Assembly: GCF_023072615.1 (NCBI RefSeq)
Contig: NZ_JAKNRW010000009.1
Coordinates: 1-64,000 of the forward strand
Length of the DNA stretch: 64,000 bases
Direction: 5' to 3'
Source: Pseudomonas violetae
Lineage (GTDB): Bacteria; Pseudomonadota; Gammaproteobacteria; Pseudomonadales; Pseudomonadaceae
Position numbers and translations under genes: made by a program. The notes under the pieces are model-generated. The model ran no database searches. It was given only the letters and a program-made list of their open reading frames with translations, and was not told where the DNA came from. Positions 1 to 8,385 of this stretch are shown piece by piece; position 1 is the first letter of the stretch; every line of letters starts with the position of its first letter.

Positions 1-228
1 CACGATCCGCCGCGCGCGCTCGGCAAACGCCAAGCCCGCCGGGGTCGCCCGCACCGCGTGGGTACTGCGGATGAACAGCTGGCTGCCTACGGCGTTTTCC
101 AGACTATCGATACGCCGGGCGACAGCAGAAGGTGTCAGCGGATAACGCCGGGAAGCGGCGGAAAAACTGCCGGTTTCCAGCACGTCGAGGAACAGTGCAA
201 GTTGTTCGGTTAACTGGTTGGGGTTCAT
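1..228 (-). CDS. LysR-family transcriptional regulator, N-terminal part (cut by window edge)
   Basis: The first 76 residues of a LysR-type regulator are visible. The start MNPNQLTEQLALFLDVLETG, then SFSAASRR, TPSAVARRIDSLE and VGSQLF form the standard winged helix-turn-helix of the family. The rest, including the effector-binding domain, lies outside the window. It is divergent from the TauE/SafE permease with about 100 bases between them, the usual LysR arrangement, so it may control that permease. That link is inference from position only. Confidence 0.85.
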   Translation of the reverse strand, partial: MNPNQLTEQLALFLDVLETGSFSAASRRYPLTPSAVARRIDSLENAVGSQLFIRSTHAVRATPAGLAFAERARRIV

Positions 229-329
229 GGCATTACGCTTATGCGAAGTTAGCACAGCCATTGTGCGTTGCTATGCGTTTCACTGCCAATCCCGAATGCG
301 TAGCATGAGTCCCTGGCTTTGATAGGAAT

Positions 330-1085
330 TTGACCGTGATTGAGTTCTTGATGTATCTGGTGTTCGGCGCAGCCTTGGGCACCTTAGGCGGGTTGTTTGG
401 CATCGGCGGCGGGTTGATCGCGATCCCAGTTCTGGGTGTGTTTTTCGGGCTCGATCAGCAGGTTGCCCAGGGCACGGCGCTGGTCATGGTGGTGCCGAAC
501 GTAATGCTGGCCTTGTGGCGTTATCACCAGCGCAACCGCGTCGAATTGCGCCACGCGCTGCCGCTGGCTGTAATGGGCTTTAGTTTTGCCTGGATCGGCT
601 CCATCTGGGCGGTGGGAATTGATGCGCAATCCATGCGCACCGGATTCGTCGCATTCCTGGTGGCCTTGTCGGTCTATAACCTTGTCCGAATGTTCACCAC
701 CAACCCGCCGGCAACTGCGCAAATGCGCTATTCATGGCCATGGCTGGCCGTGCTCGGCGCAGCGTCCGGGACCATGGGTGGTCTGTTCGGCGTCGGCGGG
801 GCTGTGGTGGCAACGCCGGTATTGACCAGCCTGTTCGGCACCACCCAGGTCGTTGCCCAAGGGTTGTCACTGGCCCTGGCGTTGCCCAGCACCGGCGTAA
901 CACTGGTGACCTACGCCGCGCACCATCAAGTGGACTGGATGATCGGCGTGCCGTTGGCCGTCGGCGGCCTGCTCAGCATCAGTTGGGGAGTGAAGATTGC
1001 CCACGCAATGCCGGAGCGCGTGCTTCGTGGGCTATTTTGCGGCTTTCTGGTGCTGTGTGCGGTGATGCTTGCCTTTAAAGTTTGA
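330..1085 (+). CDS. TauE/SafE family sulfite/anion exporter-like permease
   Basis: A 251-residue inner-membrane protein of the TauE/SafE (DUF81) family. It has the typical internal duplication: GTLGGLFGIGGGLIAIPVL near the N-terminus and GTMGGLFGVGGAVVATPVL at mid-protein, each heading a half with about four hydrophobic helices. Family members move sulfite, sulfoacetate or other organosulfur anions; the substrate here cannot be read from sequence. The chosen start is TTG at 330; a GTG two codons later is an alternative. Its last 11 bases overlap the convergent LysR gene. Confidence 0.85.
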   Translation: MTVIEFLMYLVFGAALGTLGGLFGIGGGLIAIPVLGVFFGLDQQVAQGTALVMVVPNVMLALWRYHQRNRVELRHALPLAVMGFSFAWIGSIWAVGIDAQSMRTGFVAFLVALSVYNLVRMFTTNPPATAQMRYSWPWLAVLGAASGTMGGLFGVGGAVVATPVLTSLFGTTQVVAQGLSLALALPSTGVTLVTYAAHHQVDWMIGVPLAVGGLLSISWGVKIAHAMPERVLRGLFCGFLVLCAVMLAFKV

Positions 1086-1929
1086 AGCCATCGACTATAT
1101 GTTCTGCCAGGCATTCAGTAATTGGCGAGGGGTTGTTCAGGTTGCGCAGTAGCATGATGCTGGCCTCGGGTAACAACGGCAAACCCTCGGCTTCACCCAG
1201 AATGCGCATGTCCGGGGTGATCAGGCTTTCCAGTTGCGCGGTCACCGCAAGGCCGGCGCTGACCACGGCCATGATCGCCGACAGACTGGAACTGTTATAG
1301 GCCACCCGATAATCATGCCCCATGGCATCCAGTGCGTTGCACGCCCATAAGCGGCAGAAACAATCGCTGTTGAACATCGCCAGCGGCAAAGGCGTCTGCT
1401 CGTGGGCATTGAAACATTGCGCTTCAGCCCAGACAAAACGCTCTTTGCGCAGCAATTGGCCGATTTCGTTGCCGGGTTCGCGGGTGACGATTGACAGGTC
1501 AAGGTCCTGGCGCTGCAGCAATTGTTTTGATGATTCGCAATGCACCTCGATCTGTATCAGCGGATAGGACTGGGCAAAACGCCGCAGGATCCCCGGCAGA
1601 AAACGCATCACGTAATCGTCCGGCGTACCGATCCGTACCATGCCTACCATATGCGGTTCGCGCAGGGTGTTGAACACTTCGCTGTGCAGTTTGAGGATGC
1701 GCCTGGCATAACCGAGCAGTACCTGGCCCTCGGGTGTCAGCCGCACCTGACGGCCGTCACGTTGGAATAGCTGGCGCTGCAGCACGTCCTCTTCCAGGCG
1801 TTTCATCTGCATGCTGACGGCCGACTGGGTGCGATTGACCTGTTCGCCCGCGCGGGTGAAACCACCCTGGTCAGCGATGGCGACGAAGGTGCGCAGGACT
1901 TCAGTGTCGATACTCGGGTAGGCGGACAT
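1075..1929 (-). CDS. LysR-family transcriptional regulator
   Basis: A 284-residue LysR-type regulator. Residues 8-67 (EVLRTFVAIADQGGFTRAGE, then RTQSAVSMQMKRLEE) are the DNA-binding winged helix, followed by a periplasmic-binding-protein-like effector domain that starts near MVGMVRIGTPDDY. It is convergent with the TauE/SafE gene and overlaps its 3' end, and it is divergent from a DUF1127 gene. The target genes and effector are unknown. Full family length, no sign of damage. Confidence 0.9.
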   Translation of the reverse strand: MSAYPSIDTEVLRTFVAIADQGGFTRAGEQVNRTQSAVSMQMKRLEEDVLQRQLFQRDGRQVRLTPEGQVLLGYARRILKLHSEVFNTLREPHMVGMVRIGTPDDYVMRFLPGILRRFAQSYPLIQIEVHCESSKQLLQRQDLDLSIVTREPGNEIGQLLRKERFVWAEAQCFNAHEQTPLPLAMFNSDCFCRLWACNALDAMGHDYRVAYNSSSLSAIMAVVSAGLAVTAQLESLITPDMRILGEAEGLPLLPEASIMLLRNLNNPSPITECLAEHIVDGFKL

Positions 1930-2025
1930 ACATCAATCTCCGAGATGTATTGCATAAGAAACATTCGTTGGATTGATCTTAGCGCCAGCGCGACACTTGA
2001 GCCATCCCAAACGGAGGGCAACAAG

Positions 2026-2247
2026 ATGAAAGGTCAACAGGATGTTAGCGCTGTAGAACAACACTCCATCCACGTGGTTTCGAATCTGCTTCACAAGCTG
2101 AGCCGCTGGTATGAACTGCACCGCGAACGGGTGATGTTGGCGGGCATGAGTGATGAAGCCTTGAAGGACATCGGCCTGAGCCGCGCGGACGTGGCGCAGG
2201 AAGCCGAGCGGCATTTCTGGCAGGACCCATTGGGCAACGGTAAATGA
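2026..2247 (+). CDS. DUF1127 small basic protein
   Basis: A 73-residue protein whose second half, WYELHRERVMLAGMSDEALK then DIGLSRADV, is the DUF1127 (YjiS-like) motif. The ATG at 2026 is chosen over an upstream in-frame ATG at 1945 because GGAGG lies at the right distance before it and because the longer form would run into the LysR promoter. Small DUF1127 proteins in other proteobacteria are linked to RNA turnover and to phosphate or carbon metabolism; a role here is unproven. Confidence 0.85.
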   Translation: MKGQQDVSAVEQHSIHVVSNLLHKLSRWYELHRERVMLAGMSDEALKDIGLSRADVAQEAERHFWQDPLGNGK

Positions 2248-2279
2248 GGCAAAAGCGCCCTTGGTACATGCTTGGTCAC

Positions 2280-2321
2280 AACCCCATGACGCGCGGCGAA
2301 AGCCCGGGGAATGGGGTTTTT
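2280..2321 (+). terminator. Rho-independent terminator after the first DUF1127 gene
   Basis: AACCCCAT pairs with ATGGGGTT and a short T run follows. The loop is GC-rich and can fold further. It separates the two DUF1127 genes. Confidence 0.6.
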
Positions 2322-2410
2322 CATGGGCGGTAACTGACGCTCATATTCATTCGCTGGAGCCTGACAGGCTCCTACTGAAGACTGTCGCCTCGTTGTTGAG
2401 GAGCACCATC

Positions 2411-2629
2411 ATGGAACGGATGTCGACCGCAGGACGCAGTACCTTCAATTACTTTACGTGGGCAATGGCCGAAGCCGCGGCGAAGATCGCGCGCTGGCGC
2501 CAATTGAGCAGGGATCGCGTCGAATTGGCGCGTTTGAGTGATGATTGTCTGCGGGATATAGGCTTGAGTCGATGTGATGTCAGGCGCGAGTGCGCCCGGC
2601 CATTCTGGGATGATCCGCTCAAGCGCTGA
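2411..2629 (+). CDS. DUF1127 small basic protein (second copy)
   Basis: A 72-residue protein with the C-terminal DUF1127 signature (WRQLSRDRVELARLSDDCLR, DIGLSRCDV), clearly a paralogue of the neighbouring gene. Start at ATG 2411, with GAGG about ten bases upstream; the longer upstream frame would read through the preceding terminator. It is the last intact gene before the prophage-split YcaQ-like gene. Confidence 0.85.
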   Translation: MERMSTAGRSTFNYFTWAMAEAAAKIARWRQLSRDRVELARLSDDCLRDIGLSRCDVRRECARPFWDDPLKR

Positions 2630-2696
2630 CGCGATGCCATTGGCGTTTCTGGCGTGGACCGCTAAGGTGGGCACAGACCTCTAAACGAGTTGTTGA

Positions 2697-2735
2697 ATGC
2701 CTACCTCCTCGCACTTTTCCTTGCTGCAAGCCAGG
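2697..2735 (+). pseudogene. 5' end of YcaQ/AlkZ-like DNA glycosylase gene, cut off by prophage
   Basis: Thirteen codons, MPTSSHFSLLQAR, that stop abruptly at the prophage end. Joined to the reading frame resuming after the other prophage end they give MPTSSHFSLLQAR followed by RLALTAQGFGGRQPP, a natural N-terminus for the family. The join is in frame and exact to the base through the 5-bp duplication. Read on into the phage, this fragment would add only CK before a stop. Confidence 0.9.
2731..2735. repeat. Target-site duplication CCAGG, copy at the fibre-side prophage end
   Basis: CCAGG precedes the terminal TGTAAG of the prophage and recurs directly after its other terminus CTCACA. A 5-bp duplication is what Mu-type transposition makes. 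Confidence 0.92.
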
Positions 2736-2828
2736 TGTAAGCGCGCGCCGCATTTGGCACCGCTTAACGCCGTATTTGGCACTGACAGCGCGATTCAATA
2801 GCCCCTCTCTTAGCGGTCCACTTGGCAC
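2736..2828. repeat. Prophage right (fibre-side) end with three transposase-site-like repeats
   Basis: After the terminal TGTAAG come CATTTGGCACCGC (2751-2763), TATTTGGCAC (2773-2782) and ACTTGGCACCGC (from 2820), three direct copies of a TTGGCAC core. The same core appears near the opposite end. Multiple short sites at each end are how MuA-type transposases recognise the phage termini, so these are the best candidates for that role. Confidence 0.7.
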
Positions 2829-2895
2829 CGCGTCGTGAATCAAACCTATCCACGGTGACAGCTGACTATCAGCTTGTGTAAGCTCTCCGATGATA

Positions 2896-2911
2896 CTGTA
2901 TGCCCATACAG
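2896..2911 (+). promoter_or_regulatory. LexA (SOS) box
   Basis: CTGTATGCCCATACAG fits the gamma-proteobacterial LexA operator CTG-N10-CAG, with the preferred TAT/ATA inner halves; the wider context TACTGTATGCCCATACAGCA matches well too. It lies 17 bases before the start codon of the HTH gene, where it would overlap a -10 region. Confidence 0.8.
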
Positions 2912-2928
2912 CACTTGAGGAGCCTTAT

Positions 2929-3303
2929 ATGAGCAAGAATGTCGTGGTCCTGGAGACGTATCGCAAGCCCAACAAGGCAGCAAAGGTTGAGGAAGCAGAG
3001 ATGCTTGATTTCCTCCTGAGCCTACCCCTGCACTTCACAAGAGAGCACTGTGCGCAGAGTAGATCGATGCTGGATTGGTCAGTCGAGGCCTTAGCGTTCC
3101 GATCAGGCGTGTCCGTGCGGGCGATACAGCAGTTCGAAAATGGGGAACGCGAGCTTCTAAGAGTCAGTCTCCAAGCCCTCTCGTACAGCCTGGAAGCTCA
3201 AGGATTGATCTTCATTCAGAACCAACCACCGCTGAGGGCAGACAACTGCCGAGGCGCGACCCCGGATCCACGGAGCCGTAGTGACTACCACTTGCTTGAA
3301 TAG
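2929..3303 (+). CDS. XRE-family helix-turn-helix protein, probably SOS-controlled
   Basis: A 124-residue protein with a Cro/CI-type helix-turn-helix at about residues 45-95: MLDWSVEALAFRSGVSVRAI then QQFENGERELLRVSLQALSY. ATG 2929 is chosen because TTGAGGAG lies upstream and the earlier in-frame ATG at 2890 would place the LexA box inside the coding region. The gene points away from the phage end toward the fibre gene, and its stop codon abuts the fibre stop. It is an extra gene relative to Mu; a regulatory role on SOS induction is inferred from the LexA box. Confidence 0.8.
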   Translation: MSKNVVVLETYRKPNKAAKVEEAEMLDFLLSLPLHFTREHCAQSRSMLDWSVEALAFRSGVSVRAIQQFENGERELLRVSLQALSYSLEAQGLIFIQNQPPLRADNCRGATPDPRSRSDYHLLE

Positions 3304-4182
3304 TTACGCTGACCGCTTCCACATGTAGACAACCAGGTATGGCGGCAGGTTGTTGTGAGCAGCGCCGCCCCCGGTTTCAGTGGTTGGTGGGGGGTTAGCG
3401 ATAGTGGCAGTGGTGAGGTCATCACCGGATGTATAGGTATAAGCGCCACCTGGATCTGGGACCGGGTGCCCTTGCGGCATTCCATGACTATGCGCGGGCA
3501 TTTCCCCAACCGTCAGTGCAACTTTGTACTCGCCCTGCTGCTCACCAGCCGTAAACGCTCGTTCCTCGCCCCGAGCATCAGTGCCGCTACCAACCCCAAT
3601 CAACATCCGACCAGGCGCCAAAGCTACCCACTCTCCAAAGCCCAGGAGAGCCGCTGGATTAGTGTTTACGTTGGCGTTCATATAGACACTTCCGACTGGA
3701 TAGGCAGCCGCCACCGAAGCCAACACGAACTCCGTAGAGGCGGCCTGCTTCGTCTTGGTGCCAGGTGCAGCCGTAGGCACGGTAGGTATACCGGTCAGCG
3801 CTGGCGATGCCAAAGGTGCCTTGGTAGCCAGTAGGCTGGTCATCGTTGTAGCGAAGTTGGGGTCGCGGCCCAGCGCATCAGCCAACTCTTTTAGTGTATC
3901 CAGCGCGGCAGGCGATGAATCGACCAGCGCCGCTATGAGAGCGTCAGTCTCTGGCTTGGTGTAATAGTTAAGGATCAACTTTCGGACAGACTTGAGCAAC
4001 TGAGTATTGTCCGACGCGTCCAGTGCTGGCAGGTAAGCCAGAATGAAGTTGCATAACTCCTCCTGGATGAGGTTGAGATACTCGGCCTTGACTGGCGTAG
4101 GAGGGATACCACCAATTTCGGTTCCATAGCGGAACAGGCCACCAGGCGTGCATAAATCGGTGAAAGCGGAGACTCTGTTCAT
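3304..4182 (-). CDS. Phage tail fibre/collar-domain protein
   Basis: A 292-residue tail protein. An N-terminal MNRVSAFTDLCTPGGLFRYG segment typical of Mu-group fibre proteins is followed by a central repeat-type stretch (TKPETDALIAAL, PLASPALTGIPTVPTAAPG). The collar-type tip reads YPVGSVYMN, LLGFGEWVALAPGRMLIGVG, the histidine pair in MPAHSHG and the closing NLPPYLVVYMWKRSA. It is the last gene of the late operon and probably takes part in host recognition. Confidence 0.85.
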   Translation of the reverse strand: MNRVSAFTDLCTPGGLFRYGTEIGGIPPTPVKAEYLNLIQEELCNFILAYLPALDASDNTQLLKSVRKLILNYYTKPETDALIAALVDSSPAALDTLKELADALGRDPNFATTMTSLLATKAPLASPALTGIPTVPTAAPGTKTKQAASTEFVLASVAAAYPVGSVYMNANVNTNPAALLGFGEWVALAPGRMLIGVGSGTDARGEERAFTAGEQQGEYKVALTVGEMPAHSHGMPQGHPVPDPGGAYTYTSGDDLTTATIANPPPTTETGGGAAHNNLPPYLVVYMWKRSA

Positions 4183-4269
4183 TCGTATACCTGCATTGAA
4201 ACTTGGCGTATTTAATGCCCTAAAAATGCTTTGATCCGGGCATTTGCGGCTGATTATCTGGGTAACGAC

Positions 4270-6723
4270 TCAGAGGCTAGTTGTCATCCTGATCACACTT
4301 TCCACGTCCCACTTTTCACCAGGTTGAGTGGTGTGCGTAACGCCGCCCATGGTGCTAACCGTGCTGCCGGCCACGCTGTAATAGGGCTTGTTGTAGTTGA
4401 TCGCACTGGCGATATAAAACCCGCAGCTCGGCAGGCCTGGATGCTTCAGGATTTGAACGCTGGCAGAAATCCCGGACGGCCCCCAGAGCTGGGCGTCTGG
4501 CAACGAACCCAAGGTGGTGACCTGCGCGAAGCCAGTAGTAGACACGTCCTCAATCGAGGCATACGGCGCACGCATAGCCATATTGGTGATGACTTCACCT
4601 GTCGTGTCCGCAATCAACCGTTTGATTGGCAGCATCGTCAACATGGCCGCCTTCAACACCAGGGATTGAGACCAAACCACCTGCTGCGACAGTTCGATCT
4701 TCAAACCACCATCAGCGTGACTGAGGGTCACCCGCTTAACGTGGGTAGCCACTTCCTGCTGGGTGTTGCAGCGATACAAGCGAGAGTTCTGTACTAAGGT
4801 CAGCTTTTTGCCGACGTATGTGGCCACCGTGTTGAACGGGATCTGTACGCCATCTAGGAACAGTGCGGCATGGGTCTTTAGCTCGTCGCCATGGTATCCG
4901 CCGATATAATCCGGCGTGCCGGCCTCAAGGGCCGCAAGCTCGATCTCACCACCATTCAGTATTGCTTGACCACCCCGCGTCCGGGCAAAACTCATGGTCG
5001 AGGCGGTCAGGTCGCATTCGTATTGGTGCTTCAGGTGCCAGAGGTCCGAGTTACCGAAAGCGTCCGCACCGGTCGGATCGAAGGGGCGGTTTTCATAACC
5101 AATGGTTTGCTCTAGGTACTTAGCGGACCCCGACTTAGCCCCCTTGACGAACGCGCTGGCGGTGTTGCTGCCGACCTTGACCACCACGTCATCGGCAGCC
5201 AGCACCGACGGCACCCCAGCCCCAGGTGCCGATGCTGTCGGGAAGCCGCCCAGCGAGCCGAAGTCGTTGGGGCCGTTCCAATAAAAGATGGGCACCTGGC
5301 TCGGCAAGCCAAGGAAACGATCCGGGTTGGTCCCGTCATAGTATCGACCGCCCTTCACCGCTGTAACCGGCGTTTCCCCTGTGGTCACGGCCGCATCCAG
5401 ATCCAGATAGGCGACGTTATTGTCTAGGGTAGAGAAGGTATAAGAACCGGCGGCCAGGGTAATCCGGCTTTGCCCGCCGATGGTTGGCAAAATCAACGTC
5501 TTGCTCCACGACAAAGTTCGGGTCGCTGGATCAAAAGTAATGACGGCGGCTTGCTTCAGCCAGACCTGGCCCACCCGAGTGGCCGTGGGTCTGCGGTCGG
5601 CCAAGACGCCGCTATACCCCAGCGTCTCATTGATAAATAGATAGACCTTGTTGTCATCGACGAAGGCCCCAGCCACCAAACCGTTAATTGGCGATGAATA
5701 GCCGCCCGTGGTGACTTGCGCAACTAGCTTGCCATCGACCAACGGCGCGTCCAGATCCACATACAACGCCTGCTGCAGCGGCACCAATACCGACGCCAGC
5801 GCGGCAACAGTCAGACTGGTATTGCCAACCCCCCGCGTGATGCGTAGATCGCCGGATGACAGCACGCAGCCTGTGCCATTGAGCAGGAAACGCGTCAACC
5901 GGCCGACAACTTGATAGGCCGGCCGCAGGCTGCGATTGCTCAAGGTTTTGTCGAGGACCGGCGCCGAAACGGAGCCAGCCGACGGCAGGACCGGACAAGC
6001 CTCGCCTCCGATGATGTCATTCAAGCAAGTGAACAAGATGAACTTGCTGTCGTCGATGTAGGAGCCGGGCGGGTTCGCCACTGCCGTCAACGGGATCGTT
6101 GAAACATGCACCACGTATTCGCCGCCAACCATCGGCTCAGCCAAGTCGACATAAGCGCATTGCCCGTCGGGCACTAGCAAGTCGGTCACCGCTTGAATAT
6201 TCGCCCGAGCCTTGCCTGTGCCGGTGAAGAGGTAGAGCCGACCCCAGCTTACCGTCCAATTCAAGGTGCCGGCCACTTTAGCTGCTTTAGTAGCCCGCCC
6301 TGAGAGCTGGTAGTTTCCGCGTCGCGCAATACTGAGCACATTGGCGCTCGGAGTGCGCTTAGTCTCAACGGCGACCCCAGCCGCATTTTTATAAAGGATC
6401 GAAGTTTCCAGATCCAGAGGGCTCGGCACGCTGAAGTAACCGCCGTTGTTGGTGCCCGCCAACCCCTGAGCGGTCGTGGCATAGGTCATTGCCCCAGCCA
6501 TTTGCAGAGCAACTTCACTCAGCGCAGAAGTTACTTTTTCTTGCGCCAATACGGCTTGCTTTGCCAATGTCGGAATTGGTCCTGACTCTGTCAAAACGTC
6601 AGTTAGTGCATTGCCATTAACAATCTCATGCTGCTTTCCAGAAGCGGTGATTGCCTGCGAAGCGGCTTCTGAAAGCTGCCCGGCGTAGCTGGCCAGCGCT
6701 TCGATAGTTGGTTGATCAACCAT
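4270..6723 (-). CDS. Large tail fibre-like protein with internal repeats
   Basis: An 817-residue protein directly after the gp48-like baseplate gene, the position of Mu gene S. The N-terminus (MVDQPTIEALASYAGQLSEA) looks like a baseplate-attachment helix. Residues around 180-470 hold about three divergent copies of a unit built round YVDLxxP...G...V, each followed by a segment such as IDDSKFILF or VDDNKVYLF. The C-terminal third contains DYIGGYHGDE and may be the receptor- or glycan-binding part. No catalytic motif can be assigned with certainty. It overlaps gp48 by 8 bases. Confidence 0.75.
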   Translation of the reverse strand: MVDQPTIEALASYAGQLSEAASQAITASGKQHEIVNGNALTDVLTESGPIPTLAKQAVLAQEKVTSALSEVALQMAGAMTYATTAQGLAGTNNGGYFSVPSPLDLETSILYKNAAGVAVETKRTPSANVLSIARRGNYQLSGRATKAAKVAGTLNWTVSWGRLYLFTGTGKARANIQAVTDLLVPDGQCAYVDLAEPMVGGEYVVHVSTIPLTAVANPPGSYIDDSKFILFTCLNDIIGGEACPVLPSAGSVSAPVLDKTLSNRSLRPAYQVVGRLTRFLLNGTGCVLSSGDLRITRGVGNTSLTVAALASVLVPLQQALYVDLDAPLVDGKLVAQVTTGGYSSPINGLVAGAFVDDNKVYLFINETLGYSGVLADRRPTATRVGQVWLKQAAVITFDPATRTLSWSKTLILPTIGGQSRITLAAGSYTFSTLDNNVAYLDLDAAVTTGETPVTAVKGGRYYDGTNPDRFLGLPSQVPIFYWNGPNDFGSLGGFPTASAPGAGVPSVLAADDVVVKVGSNTASAFVKGAKSGSAKYLEQTIGYENRPFDPTGADAFGNSDLWHLKHQYECDLTASTMSFARTRGGQAILNGGEIELAALEAGTPDYIGGYHGDELKTHAALFLDGVQIPFNTVATYVGKKLTLVQNSRLYRCNTQQEVATHVKRVTLSHADGGLKIELSQQVVWSQSLVLKAAMLTMLPIKRLIADTTGEVITNMAMRAPYASIEDVSTTGFAQVTTLGSLPDAQLWGPSGISASVQILKHPGLPSCGFYIASAINYNKPYYSVAGSTVSTMGGVTHTTQPGEKWDVESVIRMTTSL

Positions 6724-7321
6724 TGTTGGTACTCAAGTTAGAGGGCATGACGTAATTCACAGCATTGAATAGTTGGTCGACCGCACCCGTGATGCCATCC
6801 ACCACCTCTTTGCCATAACCGAAGATCACATCGGTATTTCCAGGGCGACGTTCAGTGATCCGGTTTTCCATGGCGGAATTGATATAAGCCGTGAGCGGCG
6901 CATTAACGCGCCATGTATAAGGCCAGTCACCGGAATAGATTGAATCCCCCGTATCCAGTAGGCCGACAACGGGAATCTTGAAACTCTCAATGTTCGCCGC
7001 CACACCAAACAACGATGCCAAGCGAATAAAATAGGGAATGGACTGCCCACCAAGATCCCCCATAGCCGCAAGAACGGCCTGCACCCGCTCGTCCTGCGTC
7101 GCGCCGAGCGATGGAGTCAAACCATAGATCCGCTCCCAATCCGCAATAAACGCCCCTGCAGACTCCGGAAATATGGCCTTCTCTACAGCGTCAATACCCG
7201 CTAAAGCGTCACCCAAAACTGCAGCGTCACCTGCTAACTGTGCTTTTAAGTTCCTGCCGTTTGGATCGTACGAAACGGGTGGAAGTAACGACTGCAGTTG
7301 CTCAATTAATACTTCGCTCAT
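6716..7321 (-). CDS. Baseplate protein, Mu gp48/YmfQ-like (DUF2313)
   Basis: A 201-residue protein starting MSEVLIEQLQSLLPPVSYDP, with the family core AVEKAIFPESAGAFIADWER then IYGL...QDERVQAVLAAMGDLGG. ATG 7321 is chosen because it overlaps the stop of the gp47-like gene as ATGA; the longer frame with 13 more residues would lie inside gp47. The family forms part of the baseplate wedge of Mu-type tails. Confidence 0.88.
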   Translation of the reverse strand: MSEVLIEQLQSLLPPVSYDPNGRNLKAQLAGDAAVLGDALAGIDAVEKAIFPESAGAFIADWERIYGLTPSLGATQDERVQAVLAAMGDLGGQSIPYFIRLASLFGVAANIESFKIPVVGLLDTGDSIYSGDWPYTWRVNAPLTAYINSAMENRITERRPGNTDVIFGYGKEVVDGITGAVDQLFNAVNYVMPSNLSTNNG

Positions 7322-8385
7322 GCCATCGCTTCCAAAGTTACTGTTCCGACACGAATCCAACTAATTATCGATGGATCATCGGATGCTGAAATATTGTTCG
7401 CAGGCGTCACCAGTTGAAGGTCAATAACTCCTGCCAAGCTGCTGAATGCTGCTGTTAGACGAAGGATGTAAAGGGTTTCCAAAGGGACCAAAGGATCGAT
7501 AACGCCTGCAGCCGCAGACTCAGACGGCTCTTGAAGATCCACCAGGCTGAATCCGGTCTGAAGCTTGAGCCTTACGCGCACATCTACGGTTATGACAGCG
7601 GGTGTAATCACCCAAATATCGGCCCCGGCCGGAGCTACAGTCTCGATGTATGCCTGGCACGCCGCGATGACTGCTGCAGAAGAAGGGCTACCCGCTGACG
7701 TAATGACCACGTCAATCGAATTACCGCCACGACGCTTGGGGATGATTAAGGCGGTTGATACGCCGTCCACTGACAACGCCCAGCGGCGATAATCTGCAAT
7801 CGATCCGCCGCTTGGGGGAAAGCGAAGTACGTCCAGGTAACGACCTAGCAGACTCTCTTGGATTTCGTCGTCAGTGCCGCCAATTAAAGCGGCAAGGGTA
7901 CAACCACCATCAATCCCGAGTGGCGGACTGGTCAAAACGGCAGCACCCTCCAGCCCATTAAGGGAGGCGCCTTTCTCTGCCGTAGAAACAGGTGCAATGC
8001 CGGTCCCGCCAGATCCAATCGGTACGGTGGCCGTCGTGAACAACACGGTCCCCGTAGCAATCAGGCGAACCTGAGAGCCCATGGGCAAAGGAACACCAGG
8101 ACTTCCACTTACTGCGATTGAACTGCCTGCAACGGTGGCGGACTTTGGATAAACACCGCGTGTGGCCGCGTGCCTCTTCAGTTCATCGAAGTCGGCAGTG
8201 TCTGGGAATATCTGCCTGGCAGTCCAAGAGCCCTGCTGGTGAATGCCCTCGGCAATCGCCGACGTTGAGCTGGCGCGAACGAAGTTATCGCTATCACTGG
8301 TAACGTCTGCGTCCGCAGCAAGCGAACGAATTTCCCGCAAGGCGCGAGTACGAATGGCATCGAATTTGGGAGCGTCGTAGGGCAT
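7318..8385 (-). CDS. Baseplate J-like protein (Mu gp47)
   Basis: A 355-residue baseplate wedge protein. MPYDAPKFDAIRTRALREI, DFDELKRHAATRGVYPKSAT and the glycine-rich middle (PIGSGGTGIAPVSTAEKGA) match the baseplate J/gp47 family, and SLLGRYLDVLRFPPSGGSIA then DYRRWALSVDGVS is a typical J-protein block. It sits between gp46-like and gp48-like genes as in Mu, with one-base and four-base overlaps. Confidence 0.9.
   Translation of the reverse strand: MPYDAPKFDAIRTRALREIRSLAADADVTSDSDNFVRASSTSAIAEGIHQQGSWTARQIFPDTADFDELKRHAATRGVYPKSATVAGSSIAVSGSPGVPLPMGSQVRLIATGTVLFTTATVPIGSGGTGIAPVSTAEKGASLNGLEGAAVLTSPPLGIDGGCTLAALIGGTDDEIQESLLGRYLDVLRFPPSGGSIADYRRWALSVDGVSTALIIPKRRGGNSIDVVITSAGSPSSAAVIAACQAYIETVAPAGADIWVITPAVITVDVRVRLKLQTGFSLVDLQEPSESAAAGVIDPLVPLETLYILRLTAAFSSLAGVIDLQLVTPANNISASDDPSIISWIRVGTVTLEAMA

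Noticed and set aside
2261..2410. N-terminal extension of the second DUF1127 protein
   Set aside because: It would be translated through a terminator hairpin, and the ATG at 2411 has its own ribosome site.
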